A stretch of 64,000 nt of DNA from Geothrix sp. (GTDB lineage: Bacteria > Acidobacteriota > Holophagae > Holophagales > Holophagaceae): the NCBI RefSeq assembly GCF_020622065.1, contig NZ_JAHRYQ010000001.1, forward strand, positions 1,550,001-1,614,000, written 5' to 3'. Position numbers and translations under genes: made by a program. The notes under the pieces are model-generated. The model searched no databases. It was not told the DNA's origin and saw only the letters and a program-made list of their open reading frames with translations. This document shows positions 27,725 through 35,265 of this stretch, piece after piece. Position 1 is the first letter of the stretch. The number at the start of each line of letters is the position of its first letter.

Positions 27725-27835
27725 CTCAACTCGGACCCCGCCTGCATTGTCTTCCGCTCTTTCTCTTCGTCTCGCTTCCTCGGCTTCGTTCATCGCCTCA
27801 GCGCAGGCGGGGCCGGTTAGCTTCATTCGTTAGGC
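27712..27835 (+). repeat. attC 3 (long, 124 bp)
   Basis: GCCTAAC to GTTAGGC; AAC/GTT arm type. It matches attC 26. Confidence 0.92.
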
Positions 27836-28074
27836 CTCACCAACTCTCTTCCCCTGCTGGTCCGCAGTTACCGTTCGCCCGCCGAACCAACACTGTTCGC
27901 GGTGGCCCACCCAGAAACACTAAGACTCTTGTCATCATCATCCATCCTGGTCGGTAACCTGGGTCCACGCCCAGCATTTCAAGCCTTCTGTTCACCGCGT
28001 TCTCTTCGTTCTTTCCACTTTCAAGAACGCTTGGTATCGCAACTCGGGTCGCTCGTTAACATCAGCCTCGAAAT
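27836..28074 (+). mobile_element. Cassette 4: non-coding family A, copy 2
   Basis: Base for base the same as cassette 18 (34948-35186), including the attC. It starts CTCACCAACTCTCTTCCCC. It has no ribosome site before any frame. The CTGGG-TCCACG-CCCAG hairpin lies at about 27959-27974. Confidence 0.8.
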
Positions 28075-28140
28075 GCCTAACCATTCGTTCAAGCGGACCC
28101 AAGCGCAAGCGCCTGGTCCGCTTAACTTCTTCCGTTAGGC
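28075..28140 (+). repeat. attC 4 (short, 66 bp)
   Basis: GCCTAAC to GTTAGGC; AAGCGGACC/GGTCCGCTT arms. Same as attC 18. Confidence 0.9.
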
Positions 28141-28149
28141 GCCAACCTC

Positions 28150-28641
28150 ATGCTCCCTCAACTCGCCACCATACTAAACTCCCAAAAACCCGGCGCCGCA
28201 CTGATCAACGCTATCGACAAATTGCTTTCTGAAGATCGGTATCTTTTTTCATGCGACGCAAATGAGCGCTCATTGACTCACCGTCTTGCTTGCCACATTC
28301 AATGTGAATTTACAGATTGGCACGTCGACTGCGAATACAACCGCGATATCAACTCAAGTGATGAGGTCCATTTTAGGAAAAGGCTAATCGGCTTGGCGTT
28401 GGACCCCAATTCTGATGACACCGAGGGAAAGACTGTGTTCCCCGACATCATCGTGCATAAACGAGGTAGTGCTAATAACCACCTCGTCATTGAGGTTAAA
28501 AAGTCGAATAGCTCCGTTTCACGAAATATCGATCTCGACAAACTCCAAGCCTACAAATCCGAATTAGGCTATTCGCACGCCTTGTTTCTTGTATTCAACA
28601 CAGGCCAAGCCCCATCCTTGGAGCACGCCGAATGGAGGTGA
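28150..28641 (+). CDS. Cassette 5, gene 1: PD-(D/E)XK nuclease-like protein
   Basis: 163 residues. FPDIIVHKRG followed by LVIEVKKS gives a clear PD-(D/E)XK layout with Asp99, Glu115 and Lys117; Glu39 in NERSLTHRLA could be the helical acidic residue. This fold is used by restriction and repair endonucleases and by other DNA-handling enzymes. No DNA-binding or specificity domain is present, so the target is unknown. Its stop codon overlaps the ribosome site of the next gene, so the two genes share one cassette and are probably co-translated. Confidence 0.7.
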   Translation: MLPQLATILNSQKPGAALINAIDKLLSEDRYLFSCDANERSLTHRLACHIQCEFTDWHVDCEYNRDINSSDEVHFRKRLIGLALDPNSDDTEGKTVFPDIIVHKRGSANNHLVIEVKKSNSSVSRNIDLDKLQAYKSELGYSHALFLVFNTGQAPSLEHAEWR

Positions 28642-28642
28642 C

Positions 28643-28945
28643 ATGAAAAATAGGATGAGAATCGCGATTCAAGTGGCTGGCGCGCTTCTTCTCTTGGCCT
28701 TCATTCGTCCTGCGTGGAAGACGGAAGGTTACACTTGGAATCAACGAGGGCACTTTATCTCTATGCCTGACTGTGGCACTGAGTGGTCCTTTTTGTGGGT
28801 ATCCAAAGGAGTATTCGAGAATACTGGCGGCAACTATACTCATTGGACCGTGACGCGCATTGACTGGGCAAGGATGGCTCCCATTCTCGTAATTATTTTC
28901 GTCGTATCAGGTCTGGTCTTTGTTTCCATGAAAGACAAGGCGTAG
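28643..28945 (+). CDS. Cassette 5, gene 2: small membrane protein, paralog of cassette 16
   Basis: 100 residues from the ATG at 28643, preceded by GGAGGT (28634-28639). Two membrane helices (about 5-22 and 75-95) flank a loop with GYTWNQRGHF and DCGTEWSFLWVSKG. It aligns over its full length with the gene at 34200-34505 (shared LLAFIRPAWKT, DCGT.W.FLW, IDW and VKDK/MKDK end). It is the only clear two-gene cassette with two full-size genes. Function unknown. Confidence 0.75.
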   Translation: MKNRMRIAIQVAGALLLLAFIRPAWKTEGYTWNQRGHFISMPDCGTEWSFLWVSKGVFENTGGNYTHWTVTRIDWARMAPILVIIFVVSGLVFVSMKDKA

Positions 28946-28953
28946 GTAGAGGC

Positions 28954-29077
28954 GCCTAACCCTCCGCTCAAGTCGGACCCCGCCTGCATTGCCTTCCGCT
29001 CTCTTTCAACATCTTGCTATCCCGGCTCCGCTCATCGCCTCGGTGCAGGCGTGGCCGCTTAGCTGCTTTCGTTAGGC
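28954..29077 (+). repeat. attC 5 (long, 124 bp)
   Basis: AAG/CTT arm type (GCTCAAGTCGG with CCGCTTAGC). Confidence 0.92.
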
Positions 29078-29089
29078 GCCAGGAGATCC

Positions 29090-29641
29090 ATGGTCGATCT
29101 ACAAAAAAACCATCCATTTGAGCCAGAGCACACCCAAGAAGTGCCTGAAGAGCTCTTTGCGGAAATAGGGTGTCGACTTGTCCTGCTCCAAGATCTAGAA
29201 ATGTTCATCGCATATGTCTCAAAGGTCGTTTTTGCAGAGAATGCTCAAAAAGCGAAAGAAGCCATATTGAATGCCGACACCATGACACTCGGCCAGCTAA
29301 TGGGGCTTCTGAGAAAGAACGTTGAGATAGAAGAATCATTCGACGAATGCCTAAAAAGGACTTTGGGCGCTCGAAATTTGTTCGTCCATGAGTTTTCGCA
29401 TGAGTTCAATATCCATACTGAAGCCGGGGCTAAAGAGGCAATTAAATTTCTCGTGGACACCATGGATGACCTCGAAGAATCCATGCAGGTAATGAAAGCC
29501 GTCATTGTATCGTTCGGCCGTAGCAGATCCGTTGAAGACAAGGAACTTGAAGATTACTGGCGAAAGCATGGGGATTTGAGTCAGCTTGAATTAAAGTATA
29601 TTCCTCGAGCATCAAAATCACTTAAAAAGAAAACGCCTTAA
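29090..29641 (+). CDS. Cassette 6: helical protein with HEPN-type RNxxxH motif
   Basis: 183 residues, AGGAG ribosome site four bases before the ATG. Entirely helical by composition. ARNLFVHEF places Arg95, Asn96 and His100 in the R-N-x3-H pattern that marks the RNase centre of HEPN proteins. HEPN domains are common in toxin-antitoxin and defence systems, where they cut RNA. No antitoxin-like partner (MNT or similar) is in this cassette. The C-terminal tail is Lys-rich. HEPN assignment rests on one motif and helical content only. Confidence 0.55.
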   Translation: MVDLQKNHPFEPEHTQEVPEELFAEIGCRLVLLQDLEMFIAYVSKVVFAENAQKAKEAILNADTMTLGQLMGLLRKNVEIEESFDECLKRTLGARNLFVHEFSHEFNIHTEAGAKEAIKFLVDTMDDLEESMQVMKAVIVSFGRSRSVEDKELEDYWRKHGDLSQLELKYIPRASKSLKKKTP

Positions 29642-29690
29642 GTGTGCATATACCTTTCGTGCTGCTCGATCATAAATTCCCAGGTCAGCC

Positions 29691-29814
29691 GCCTAACCCT
29701 CAGCTCAACTCGGACCCCGCCTGCATTACCCTCCGCTCTCTCTCATCGTTCCGCTTCCTCGGCTTCGTTCATCGCCTCGGTGCAGGCGCGGCCGGTTAGC
29801 CACATTCGTTAGGC
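29691..29814 (+). repeat. attC 6 (long, 124 bp)
   Basis: GCCTAAC to GTTAGGC; AAC/GTT arm type. Confidence 0.92.
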
Positions 29815-29872
29815 CGCAAGTTGCGGAATATTCGGACGGCTACATTCCGTAACAATCAAATGGAAAGCTTCG

Positions 29873-30289
29873 ATGACCGCACAACATGTAACTCAGGGCA
29901 AAGCTGCTTTGCTGTTTCGGCGAGGAATCATCCTATTACTTGCCGGACTTCTGATTTTTTACCATACTTATACCCTCTTTGATTTGTATTTGGGTACAGG
30001 TACGAGTGTCCATACGAAATATGAGTATGTACAGTCGACTCTTCGCGTGGGTATCACTCTAAGCTTGCTTCTCGTCGTCTTTGGCAGCCGTCGAGCCTTG
30101 TGGGGAATGTGGACCGCGATTACCGGTTTGATTGTTACTCACTATTGGGCCCATTTTGGAAATCTGCCCGTTGATTTCACTCAGGGCAGGCACCCCCTCT
30201 CCTACTTAAAGGGATTTATTATTCCGACCATCATTACGCTGGCATTCTATTCTTCAAACCATTCCACCGATTCAAAAACGAAAGCTTAA
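29873..30289 (+). CDS. Cassette 7: four-helix membrane protein, paralog of cassette 31
   Basis: 138 residues. Hydrophobic segments at about 17-33, 56-72, 77-95 and 110-126. The blocks YHTYTLFDLYLGTGTS, HYWAHFGNLPVDFTQGRHPLSYLKGF and IPTIITLAF are nearly the same in the gene at 42689-43105, which also has 138 residues. Function unknown; the conserved His, Trp and Asp in the loop could bind a ligand. A 58-bp leader lies between the preceding attC and the ATG. Confidence 0.75.
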   Translation: MTAQHVTQGKAALLFRRGIILLLAGLLIFYHTYTLFDLYLGTGTSVHTKYEYVQSTLRVGITLSLLLVVFGSRRALWGMWTAITGLIVTHYWAHFGNLPVDFTQGRHPLSYLKGFIIPTIITLAFYSSNHSTDSKTKA

Positions 30290-30316
30290 AATCATTCAAT
30301 TTGATGCGCGATCACG

Positions 30317-30440
30317 GCCTAACCTTTCGCTCAACTCGGACCCAACCGCACCTGCCTTTCGCTCTCCTTCGTTCTTTCCGATTTCCGTTCTCCACCCTGC
30401 GTCCGGCTGCGGTTGGTCCGGTTAGCTTCTTTCGTTAGGC
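30317..30440 (+). repeat. attC 7 (long, 124 bp, variant stem)
   Basis: AAC/GTT arm, but the inner stem is CCAACCGCA with TGCGGTTGG instead of CCCGCCTGCA with TGCAGGCGGG, a paired change on both arms. Confidence 0.92.
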
Positions 30441-30668
30441 GTAACCATCACTATTGCGCCTCTGGTCCGCAGTTACCGTTCGCGCCGCATTTCAGTACCG
30501 TTCGCGGTGGCCCACCCAGAAACGGCTGAGCATCTGCCATCGTCGAGGTAACCTGGGTCCACGCCCAGCAGTTCAAGCCTTCTTCCTGCCTCACTCGTTC
30601 TTTGCTCTTCAATTCTCAGAACTGTCGGCGCGGCAATTCGGATCGTTCTCGCACCCATTTCACGCCGC
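30441..30668 (+). mobile_element. Cassette 8: non-coding family A, copy 3
   Basis: Shorter copy with internal deletions. It keeps GTTACCGTTCGC, CACCCAGAAAC and the CTGGG-TCCACG-CCCAG hairpin. The GTG frame open in copies 1, 2 and 5 is stopped early here by a TAA. Confidence 0.75.
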
Positions 30669-30734
30669 GCCTAACCTCTCGCTGCAGCGGACCCAGGCGC
30701 CAGCGCCTGGTCCGCTGAGCTTCATTCGTTAGGC
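30669..30734 (+). repeat. attC 8 (short, 66 bp)
   Basis: Arms GCAGCGGACC and GGTCCGCTGAGC pair; loop GCGCCAGCGC. Confidence 0.9.
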
Positions 30735-30757
30735 GCCATATCCCCCCTGGGAATCCC

Positions 30758-31174
30758 ATGGATACTGAAGCTGCTTTCGTTACCTATGTCCCTCCAGCGG
30801 CGATCCTGGTGCTTATGGTGACCTTCGCTTGGTCCCCATGGGATTTATGGCGAATCCTGGGTGCCATCATCGTCATCGTTTTCCTAGCCCTCCTTACAGT
30901 CGCCCGCCGGCAGCTAGGGAATTCCTTCTCCATAACTGCCGAAGCTCGCAATCTCGTAACGACAGGCATTTATTCGCGGCTCCGCCATCCTGTGTACGTT
31001 TTTTCTTCCGTATTAGTCCTTGGCTTAGCTCTGTACTTCAAAATGCCTTGGCTGGCAGTCATTCTAATCATCATCCTTCCCATGCAGTTCCTTCGGGCAC
31101 GCCAAGAAGAGAAAATTCTGACTCAGGCATTTGGTGAGGCCTATCTCGCCTATCGAAAGACAACATGGTTCTAA
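30758..31174 (+). CDS. Cassette 9: isoprenylcysteine methyltransferase-like membrane protein
   Basis: 138 residues, about four membrane helices. LVTTGIYSRLRHPVYVFSSVLVLGLAL, then RARQEEKILTQAFGEAYLAYRKTTWF, matches the C-terminal catalytic block of the ICMT/PEMT-like methyltransferase family (RHPxY motif and E-E...F...Y..Y). These enzymes use SAM to methylate lipids or lipid-linked groups. The substrate is unknown. Clear family match, unlike most cassette genes here. Confidence 0.8.
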   Translation: MDTEAAFVTYVPPAAILVLMVTFAWSPWDLWRILGAIIVIVFLALLTVARRQLGNSFSITAEARNLVTTGIYSRLRHPVYVFSSVLVLGLALYFKMPWLAVILIIILPMQFLRARQEEKILTQAFGEAYLAYRKTTWF

Positions 31175-31187
31175 AGCCTTTCCCGGC

Positions 31188-31311
31188 GCCTAACCTCTCG
31201 CTCAAGTCGGACCCCGCCTGCATTGCCTTTTGTTCTCTCTCAGCATTTCGCTATCCCGGCTCCGCTCGTCGCCTCGGTACAGGCGTGGCCGCTTAGCTTC
31301 ATTCGTTAGGG
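31188..31311 (+). repeat. attC 9 (long, 124 bp)
   Basis: GCCTAAC to GTTAGGG; AAG/CTT arm type. Confidence 0.9.
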
Positions 31312-31318
31312 CTCCTCA

Positions 31319-31651
31319 ATGACAGAAGTTCCCATCGAACAACTGCAAGCCCAGACCAAGAAGCAATGTAAGCACATTCTCATATATTGGGCAGGGCTCG
31401 CGGTCTTCACGCTCGTGATGGCCATTCTTGGGTATGCCGGCGGTGAGGGCTTTCTCGTCGCATTCGTTGATTTCTTTGTATTCATTTTCGTCTTCATTTC
31501 ATACTCGATTACAGCCTTGCCTCTTGTCTTCTCGAAATCGATCGAAATCCGGAATCTCGGCTTCATGCTGCTCGGTTCACTATTGATCTTTCCAATTCTG
31601 ATAATGCTCGCGGTCATGGCTACCAATCTCTTTTCGCACCCGTCGCCCTAA
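31319..31651 (+). CDS. Cassette 10: three-helix membrane protein
   Basis: 110 residues. A polar start (MTEVPIEQLQAQTKKQCK) precedes three hydrophobic segments (about 19-38, 43-65 and 77-102). The TAA stop lies inside the attC core box CCCTAAC. No family recognised. Confidence 0.7.
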   Translation: MTEVPIEQLQAQTKKQCKHILIYWAGLAVFTLVMAILGYAGGEGFLVAFVDFFVFIFVFISYSITALPLVFSKSIEIRNLGFMLLGSLLIFPILIMLAVMATNLFSHPSP

Positions 31652-31769
31652 CCTCTCGCTCAAGTCGGACCCCGCCTGCATTGCCTCCCGTTCTCTCTCA
31701 ACATTTCGCTATCTCGGCTCCGCTCAAAGCCTCGGTGCAGGCGTGGCCGCTTAGCTCCATTCGTTAGCC
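31646..31769 (+). repeat. attC 10 (long, 124 bp)
   Basis: CCCTAAC to GTTAGCC; AAG/CTT arm type. Confidence 0.88.
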
Positions 31770-31776
31770 GTCCAAT

Positions 31777-32223
31777 ATGCCCAACCATCCCATCTCAGTC
31801 CTAGCTCATGCGCTAAGAGGGGCGATTGAATCCGTTCCACCAGATGAACGTCCTATCACTCTCTCCGCATTCCCTCGTGGTTCGTGTGGAGATGCGTCAT
31901 TACTTCTCGGAGCTTATCTCGCAGATTCCGGAATCGATGGATTCATGTACATCTGCGGAGAGCGTGGTTCTAGAGAGCGAAACACCTGGACTTCCCATGC
32001 ATGGCTGGCAAAAGGTAGCTGCGTAGTGGACATTACTGCCGATCAGTTCGAAGATTCCCCGGCGCCAATCATCATCGCTGACCCATCCCATTGGCATAGC
32101 CAGTTCACTACCGAACCACCTCAGCCCTCCGATTTACGTTCGTGGCATGGTAATGGAGTTGATTCACTCCGGGCTTTCTATATCAAACTGTGTTCAGGTT
32201 TCTTGGGCGCCAATACCCAATGA
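31777..32223 (+). CDS. Cassette 11: transglutaminase-like cysteine-protease-fold protein
   Basis: 148 residues. Cys37 in FPRGSCGDASLLLGAYL, His74 in WTSHAWLAKG and Asp85 in CVVDITADQF follow the Cys-His-Asp order of transglutaminase/papain-fold enzymes, including the Cys at a helix start and the His-Ala-Trp strand. Such proteins act as proteases, amidases or peptide-maturation enzymes. No signal peptide, so cytoplasmic. Substrate unknown; catalytic activity is inferred from motif order only. Confidence 0.6.
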   Translation: MPNHPISVLAHALRGAIESVPPDERPITLSAFPRGSCGDASLLLGAYLADSGIDGFMYICGERGSRERNTWTSHAWLAKGSCVVDITADQFEDSPAPIIIADPSHWHSQFTTEPPQPSDLRSWHGNGVDSLRAFYIKLCSGFLGANTQ

Positions 32224-32233
32224 CACGGCCCAC

Positions 32234-32356
32234 GGCTAACCCTCCGCTCAACTCGGACCCCGCCTGCATTGCCTTTCGCTCTCTCTCAACTTCTCGCTTC
32301 CTCGGCTCCGTTCAGCGCCTCGGTGCAGGCGGGTCCGGTTAGCTTCATCGTTAGGC
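32234..32356 (+). repeat. attC 11 (long, 123 bp)
   Basis: GGCTAAC to GTTAGGC; AAC/GTT arm type. Confidence 0.9.
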
Positions 32357-32490
32357 CTCGAAAAGCCACACCTCACATTGCTTTCAGGCACTTCGCATTT
32401 CCCACTCGTCTCGCAATTCTTTCGTTCTTTCAATCGTCCGCTCGGTTTCCTCGTCGTCTCGGTCCATGCCGCGGCAAACCTGGCGTCTCG
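32357..32490 (+). mobile_element. Cassette 12: non-coding family B, copy 1
   Basis: About 134 bp with no gene before the attC. Starts CTCGAAAAGC and ends with GGTCCATGCCGCGGCAAACC and TGGCGTCTCG. The start and the last ~65 bp recur in cassette 15. Confidence 0.7.
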
Positions 32491-32614
32491 GCCTAACCTT
32501 CAGCTCAACTCGGACCCCGCCGGCATTGCCTCCCGCTCTCTCTCAGCTTCTCGCTTCCTCGGCTCCGCTAAGCGCCTCGGTGCAGGCGGGTCCGGTTAGC
32601 TCCATTCGTTAGGC
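32491..32614 (+). repeat. attC 12 (long, 124 bp)
   Basis: AAC/GTT arm type. Confidence 0.92.
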
Positions 32615-32621
32615 AGGTCTC

Positions 32622-33167
32622 ATGAGATTGGTAATCGTGCCAGCCGTGCTTGCTACATTCAGCCCGACCGTCTGTAGTGCTCACCAAGACATGGTCATCG
32701 AAATCCGAAAAGATGGCACATTCGTTGGGCTGCCAAAAGATTTCACCCCTGCCTCAATTCAGGTCGAATTTTCAAGCTCACCAACCGATCAACCAATCAG
32801 ATCACTGGCTATCACCCTAAGTGGTCACACAATTCAGATCCCGGCCATCCTTCTAAAAACAATGAACTGCCAATCTATTGATGCAGTGTTTGCATCTGCA
32901 TCTTGGTATCACGATGAAAAGCTTTTGCCCTTTTACATGCAGATTGAATTCCTTGAACCAGGTTTTGATAAATTACGTCCTGATAATCCTGGAATTGTAA
33001 TGCTCCTCAACCTTCGAACCGGAATGGTGATGGAAGTAAGAAGGATTGTAATCACCAAGCCTAGGGAATCATGGGAGGGGCGGCTCATCGACATTGAAAA
33101 ACTTTGTTCTCCCCGTGAATTGAAGGAGTTCTATTCCCCACTACTTATCAATAAGCGGCGCAGATAG
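32622..33167 (+). CDS. Cassette 13: secreted protein of unknown function
   Basis: 181 residues. MRLVIVPAVLATFSPTVCSAHQ is a signal peptide with likely cleavage after CSA. The mature part is beta-rich with no Cys-rich or catalytic motif I recognise (VEFSSSPTDQPIRSLAITLSG, VRRIVITKP). Likely periplasmic. Function unknown. Confidence 0.7.
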   Translation: MRLVIVPAVLATFSPTVCSAHQDMVIEIRKDGTFVGLPKDFTPASIQVEFSSSPTDQPIRSLAITLSGHTIQIPAILLKTMNCQSIDAVFASASWYHDEKLLPFYMQIEFLEPGFDKLRPDNPGIVMLLNLRTGMVMEVRRIVITKPRESWEGRLIDIEKLCSPRELKEFYSPLLINKRRR

Positions 33168-33179
33168 GAGCTCACACCT

Positions 33180-33303
33180 GCCTAACCCTCCGCTCAACTC
33201 GGACCCCGCCTGCAATGCCTTCCGCTCTCTCTCATCATCTCGCTTCCGCGGCTTCGCTCAGCGCCTCGGCGCAGGCGGGTCCGGTTAGCTTCTTTCGTTA
33301 GGC
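33180..33303 (+). repeat. attC 13 (long, 124 bp)
   Basis: AAC/GTT arm type. Confidence 0.92.
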
Positions 33304-33308
33304 CGCTC

Positions 33309-33731
33309 ATGAAGAGGTTGGTTGTTCCGATCCTGTTTCTTTCAGCTGGGCTGCTATCCGGGCAGTCCCAATTCGCGACAGGAACTTGGTCCTGGTCTGG
33401 GTCGTATGAATCTGGCGGGCATCTCCTCACCAAGCAGACGGGCAATCGAGTCCGTTTTCAGCTCGAAATCCAGCGAGGTGGTCCTTCTTACAATTCTGGA
33501 TTCATCGAGGGTGAGTTTATTTTGAAAGGGCACAAGGGCACATTCCGAACCGACGAATTTGGCCCGTGTGAGATCGTCTTCGATTTTCGAAATGGAGAAG
33601 TCTTTCTATCTCAGCCAGAGTCGAAGCAAGCCTGTGGATTTGGGTTTGGAGTCTATGCCCAAGGCTCGTATACATGTCGTAGCCACAAGCCCCCTAAATT
33701 TTCTAAAGGCGACCCTAGAGTATCTGAGTAA
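33309..33731 (+). CDS. Cassette 14: secreted protein of unknown function
   Basis: 140 residues. MKRLVVPILFLSAGLLSGQSQ is a signal peptide. The mature domain is small and beta-rich (TGTWSWSGSYESGG, KGHKGTFRTDEFG, CEIVFDFRNGEVFLS), reminiscent of small secreted beta-barrel or lipocalin-like folds. No family named. Cys at three places could form disulfides. Confidence 0.7.
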   Translation: MKRLVVPILFLSAGLLSGQSQFATGTWSWSGSYESGGHLLTKQTGNRVRFQLEIQRGGPSYNSGFIEGEFILKGHKGTFRTDEFGPCEIVFDFRNGEVFLSQPESKQACGFGFGVYAQGSYTCRSHKPPKFSKGDPRVSE

Positions 33732-33743
33732 TGAAACTAGCCG

Positions 33744-33867
33744 GCCTAACCTCTCGCTCAACCCGGACCCCGCCTCCATTGCCTTCCGTTCTCTCTCAAC
33801 ATCTCGCTACCTCGGCTCCGCTAAGCGCCTCGGTGCAGGCGGGTCCGGTTAGCTTCTTTCGTTAGGC
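33744..33867 (+). repeat. attC 14 (long, 124 bp)
   Basis: AAC/GTT arm type (GCTCAACCCGG variant). Confidence 0.92.
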
Positions 33868-34044
33868 CTCGAAAAGCAGGCTCGTCAGAACTCCGTTCGG
33901 CTGGTCAATTCGCCTGTTCGGCCGTTCTGCTTGGGGTTTCGAGGCGGGCGTGCGTTCATGGTGGCAAGCCCCAGGTCGCTCTTTCCAATCCCCGCGTGGT
34001 TTCCCCTTCGCCTCGGTTCATGCCACGGCAGAGCTGGCGTCTCG
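33868..34044 (+). mobile_element. Cassette 15: non-coding family B, copy 2
   Basis: About 177 bp. Starts CTCGAAAAGC and ends CATGCCACGGCAGAGC-TGGCGTCTCG, related to cassette 12. No gene supported. Confidence 0.65.
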
Positions 34045-34167
34045 GCCTAACCTTGCGCTCAACTCGGACCCAACCGCCCTTGTCTTCCGCTCTCCCGTCC
34101 TGGTTGGGATTCCGCTCCCCTCCCATCGTCCGGCTGCGGTTGGGCCGGTTACCTTCGTTCGTTAGGC
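34045..34167 (+). repeat. attC 15 (long, 123 bp, variant stem)
   Basis: CCAACCGCC with GCGGTTGG inner stem, like attC 7. Confidence 0.9.
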
Positions 34168-34199
34168 TTCAGAGCACTCTTCGCTTGCATGGAGAAAAA

Positions 34200-34505
34200 A
34201 TGAAAAGAAGAACAGTAATTGCAAGCCAGGTGGCTGGAATTCTTCTTATTTTGGCGTTTATACGTCCAGCTTGGAAGACAGATGGAATCACCTGGAGCGA
34301 CGAGTATCGGCGAGAGGTCTATATAAATGATTGTGGAACACAATGGACCTTCCTATGGAAACCCAAAGGAAGTTACACAAATAGAAAAAATAACGAGGTT
34401 CGCTGGGAAACAACTCATATTGATTGGGAAAAAATGCTTCCTGTTTTAGTTTTGATTGCTGCAGTCGCAAGCCTCGTGCTGGTGTCTGTAAAAGATAAAT
34501 ATTGA
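34200..34505 (+). CDS. Cassette 16: small membrane protein, paralog of cassette 5 gene 2
   Basis: 101 residues from the ATG at 34200 (GGAG a few bases upstream); a longer frame from 33996 would run through the preceding attC and is rejected. Two membrane helices with LILAFIRPAWKTDG at the first and DCGTQWTFLWKPKGSY in the loop. It aligns end to end with the gene at 28643. Here it stands alone without the nuclease-like partner. Codon use is strongly A+T-rich. Confidence 0.75.
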   Translation: MKRRTVIASQVAGILLILAFIRPAWKTDGITWSDEYRREVYINDCGTQWTFLWKPKGSYTNRKNNEVRWETTHIDWEKMLPVLVLIAAVASLVLVSVKDKY

Positions 34506-34516
34506 ACCATAAATGC

Positions 34517-34640
34517 GCCTAACCTTTCGCTCAACTCGGACCCCGCCTGCATTGCCTTCCGTTCTTTCTCAGCATCTCACTTCCTCGGCTCCGCTCAGCA
34601 CCTCGGTGCAGGCGGGGCCGGTTACCTTCATTCGTTAGGC
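34517..34640 (+). repeat. attC 16 (long, 124 bp)
   Basis: AAC/GTT arm type with GGTTACC end. Confidence 0.92.
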
Positions 34641-34881
34641 ATCACCAAGTTTCTTCCCCTGTTGGTCCGCTGTAACCGTTCGCCCGTCGAACCAACACTG
34701 TTCAGCCTGGCCCACCCAGAAACACCAAGACCCTTGTCATCATCATCCATCTTGGTCGGCAACCTGGGTCCACGCCCAGCTTTTCTAACCTTCGGATTTG
34801 CACTTCCTGAAATCCTGTTCTTTCCCCTTTCAATACTAGGTGCCGCGTATTCGGGTCGTTCTCTTACTCAAATCGCGCCGT
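34641..34881 (+). mobile_element. Cassette 17: non-coding family A, copy 4
   Basis: Tandem with copy 5. Conserved 5' half and hairpin; the 3' half (CGGATTTGCACTTCCTGAA) matches copy 6 better than copies 2 and 5. Confidence 0.75.
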
Positions 34882-34947
34882 GCCTAACCCCTCGCTCAAG
34901 CGGACCCCGGCGCAAGCGCCTGGTCCGCTTAGCTGCTTTCGTTAGGC
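34882..34947 (+). repeat. attC 17 (short, 66 bp)
   Basis: AAGCGGACC/GGTCCGCTT arms. Confidence 0.9.
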
Positions 34948-35186
34948 CTCACCAACTCTCTTCCCCTGCTGGTCCGCAGTTACCGTTCGCCCGCCGAACC
35001 AACACTGTTCGCGGTGGCCCACCCAGAAACACTAAGACTCTTGTCATCATCATCCATCCTGGTCGGTAACCTGGGTCCACGCCCAGCATTTCAAGCCTTC
35101 TGTTCACCGCGTTCTCTTCGTTCTTTCCACTTTCAAGAACGCTTGGTATCGCAACTCGGGTCGCTCGTTAACATCAGCCTCGAAAT
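34948..35186 (+). mobile_element. Cassette 18: non-coding family A, copy 5
   Basis: Same 305-bp unit (with attC) as cassette 4, 7.1 kb away, with no difference that I can see. Confidence 0.8.
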
Positions 35187-35252
35187 GCCTAACCATTCGT
35201 TCAAGCGGACCCAAGCGCAAGCGCCTGGTCCGCTTAACTTCTTCCGTTAGGC
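35187..35252 (+). repeat. attC 18 (short, 66 bp)
   Basis: Same as attC 4. Confidence 0.9.
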
Positions 35253-35265
35253 ATTTGAGGAATCC

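Noticed and set aside
27902-28138. 78-codon GTG frame in family A cassettes
   Set aside because: No ribosome site; the frame is broken by indels or stops in three other copies and it runs through the attC.
33996-34199. N-terminal extension of the cassette 16 protein
   Set aside because: It would be translated from the preceding attC; the ATG at 34200 has a ribosome site and aligns with its paralog.
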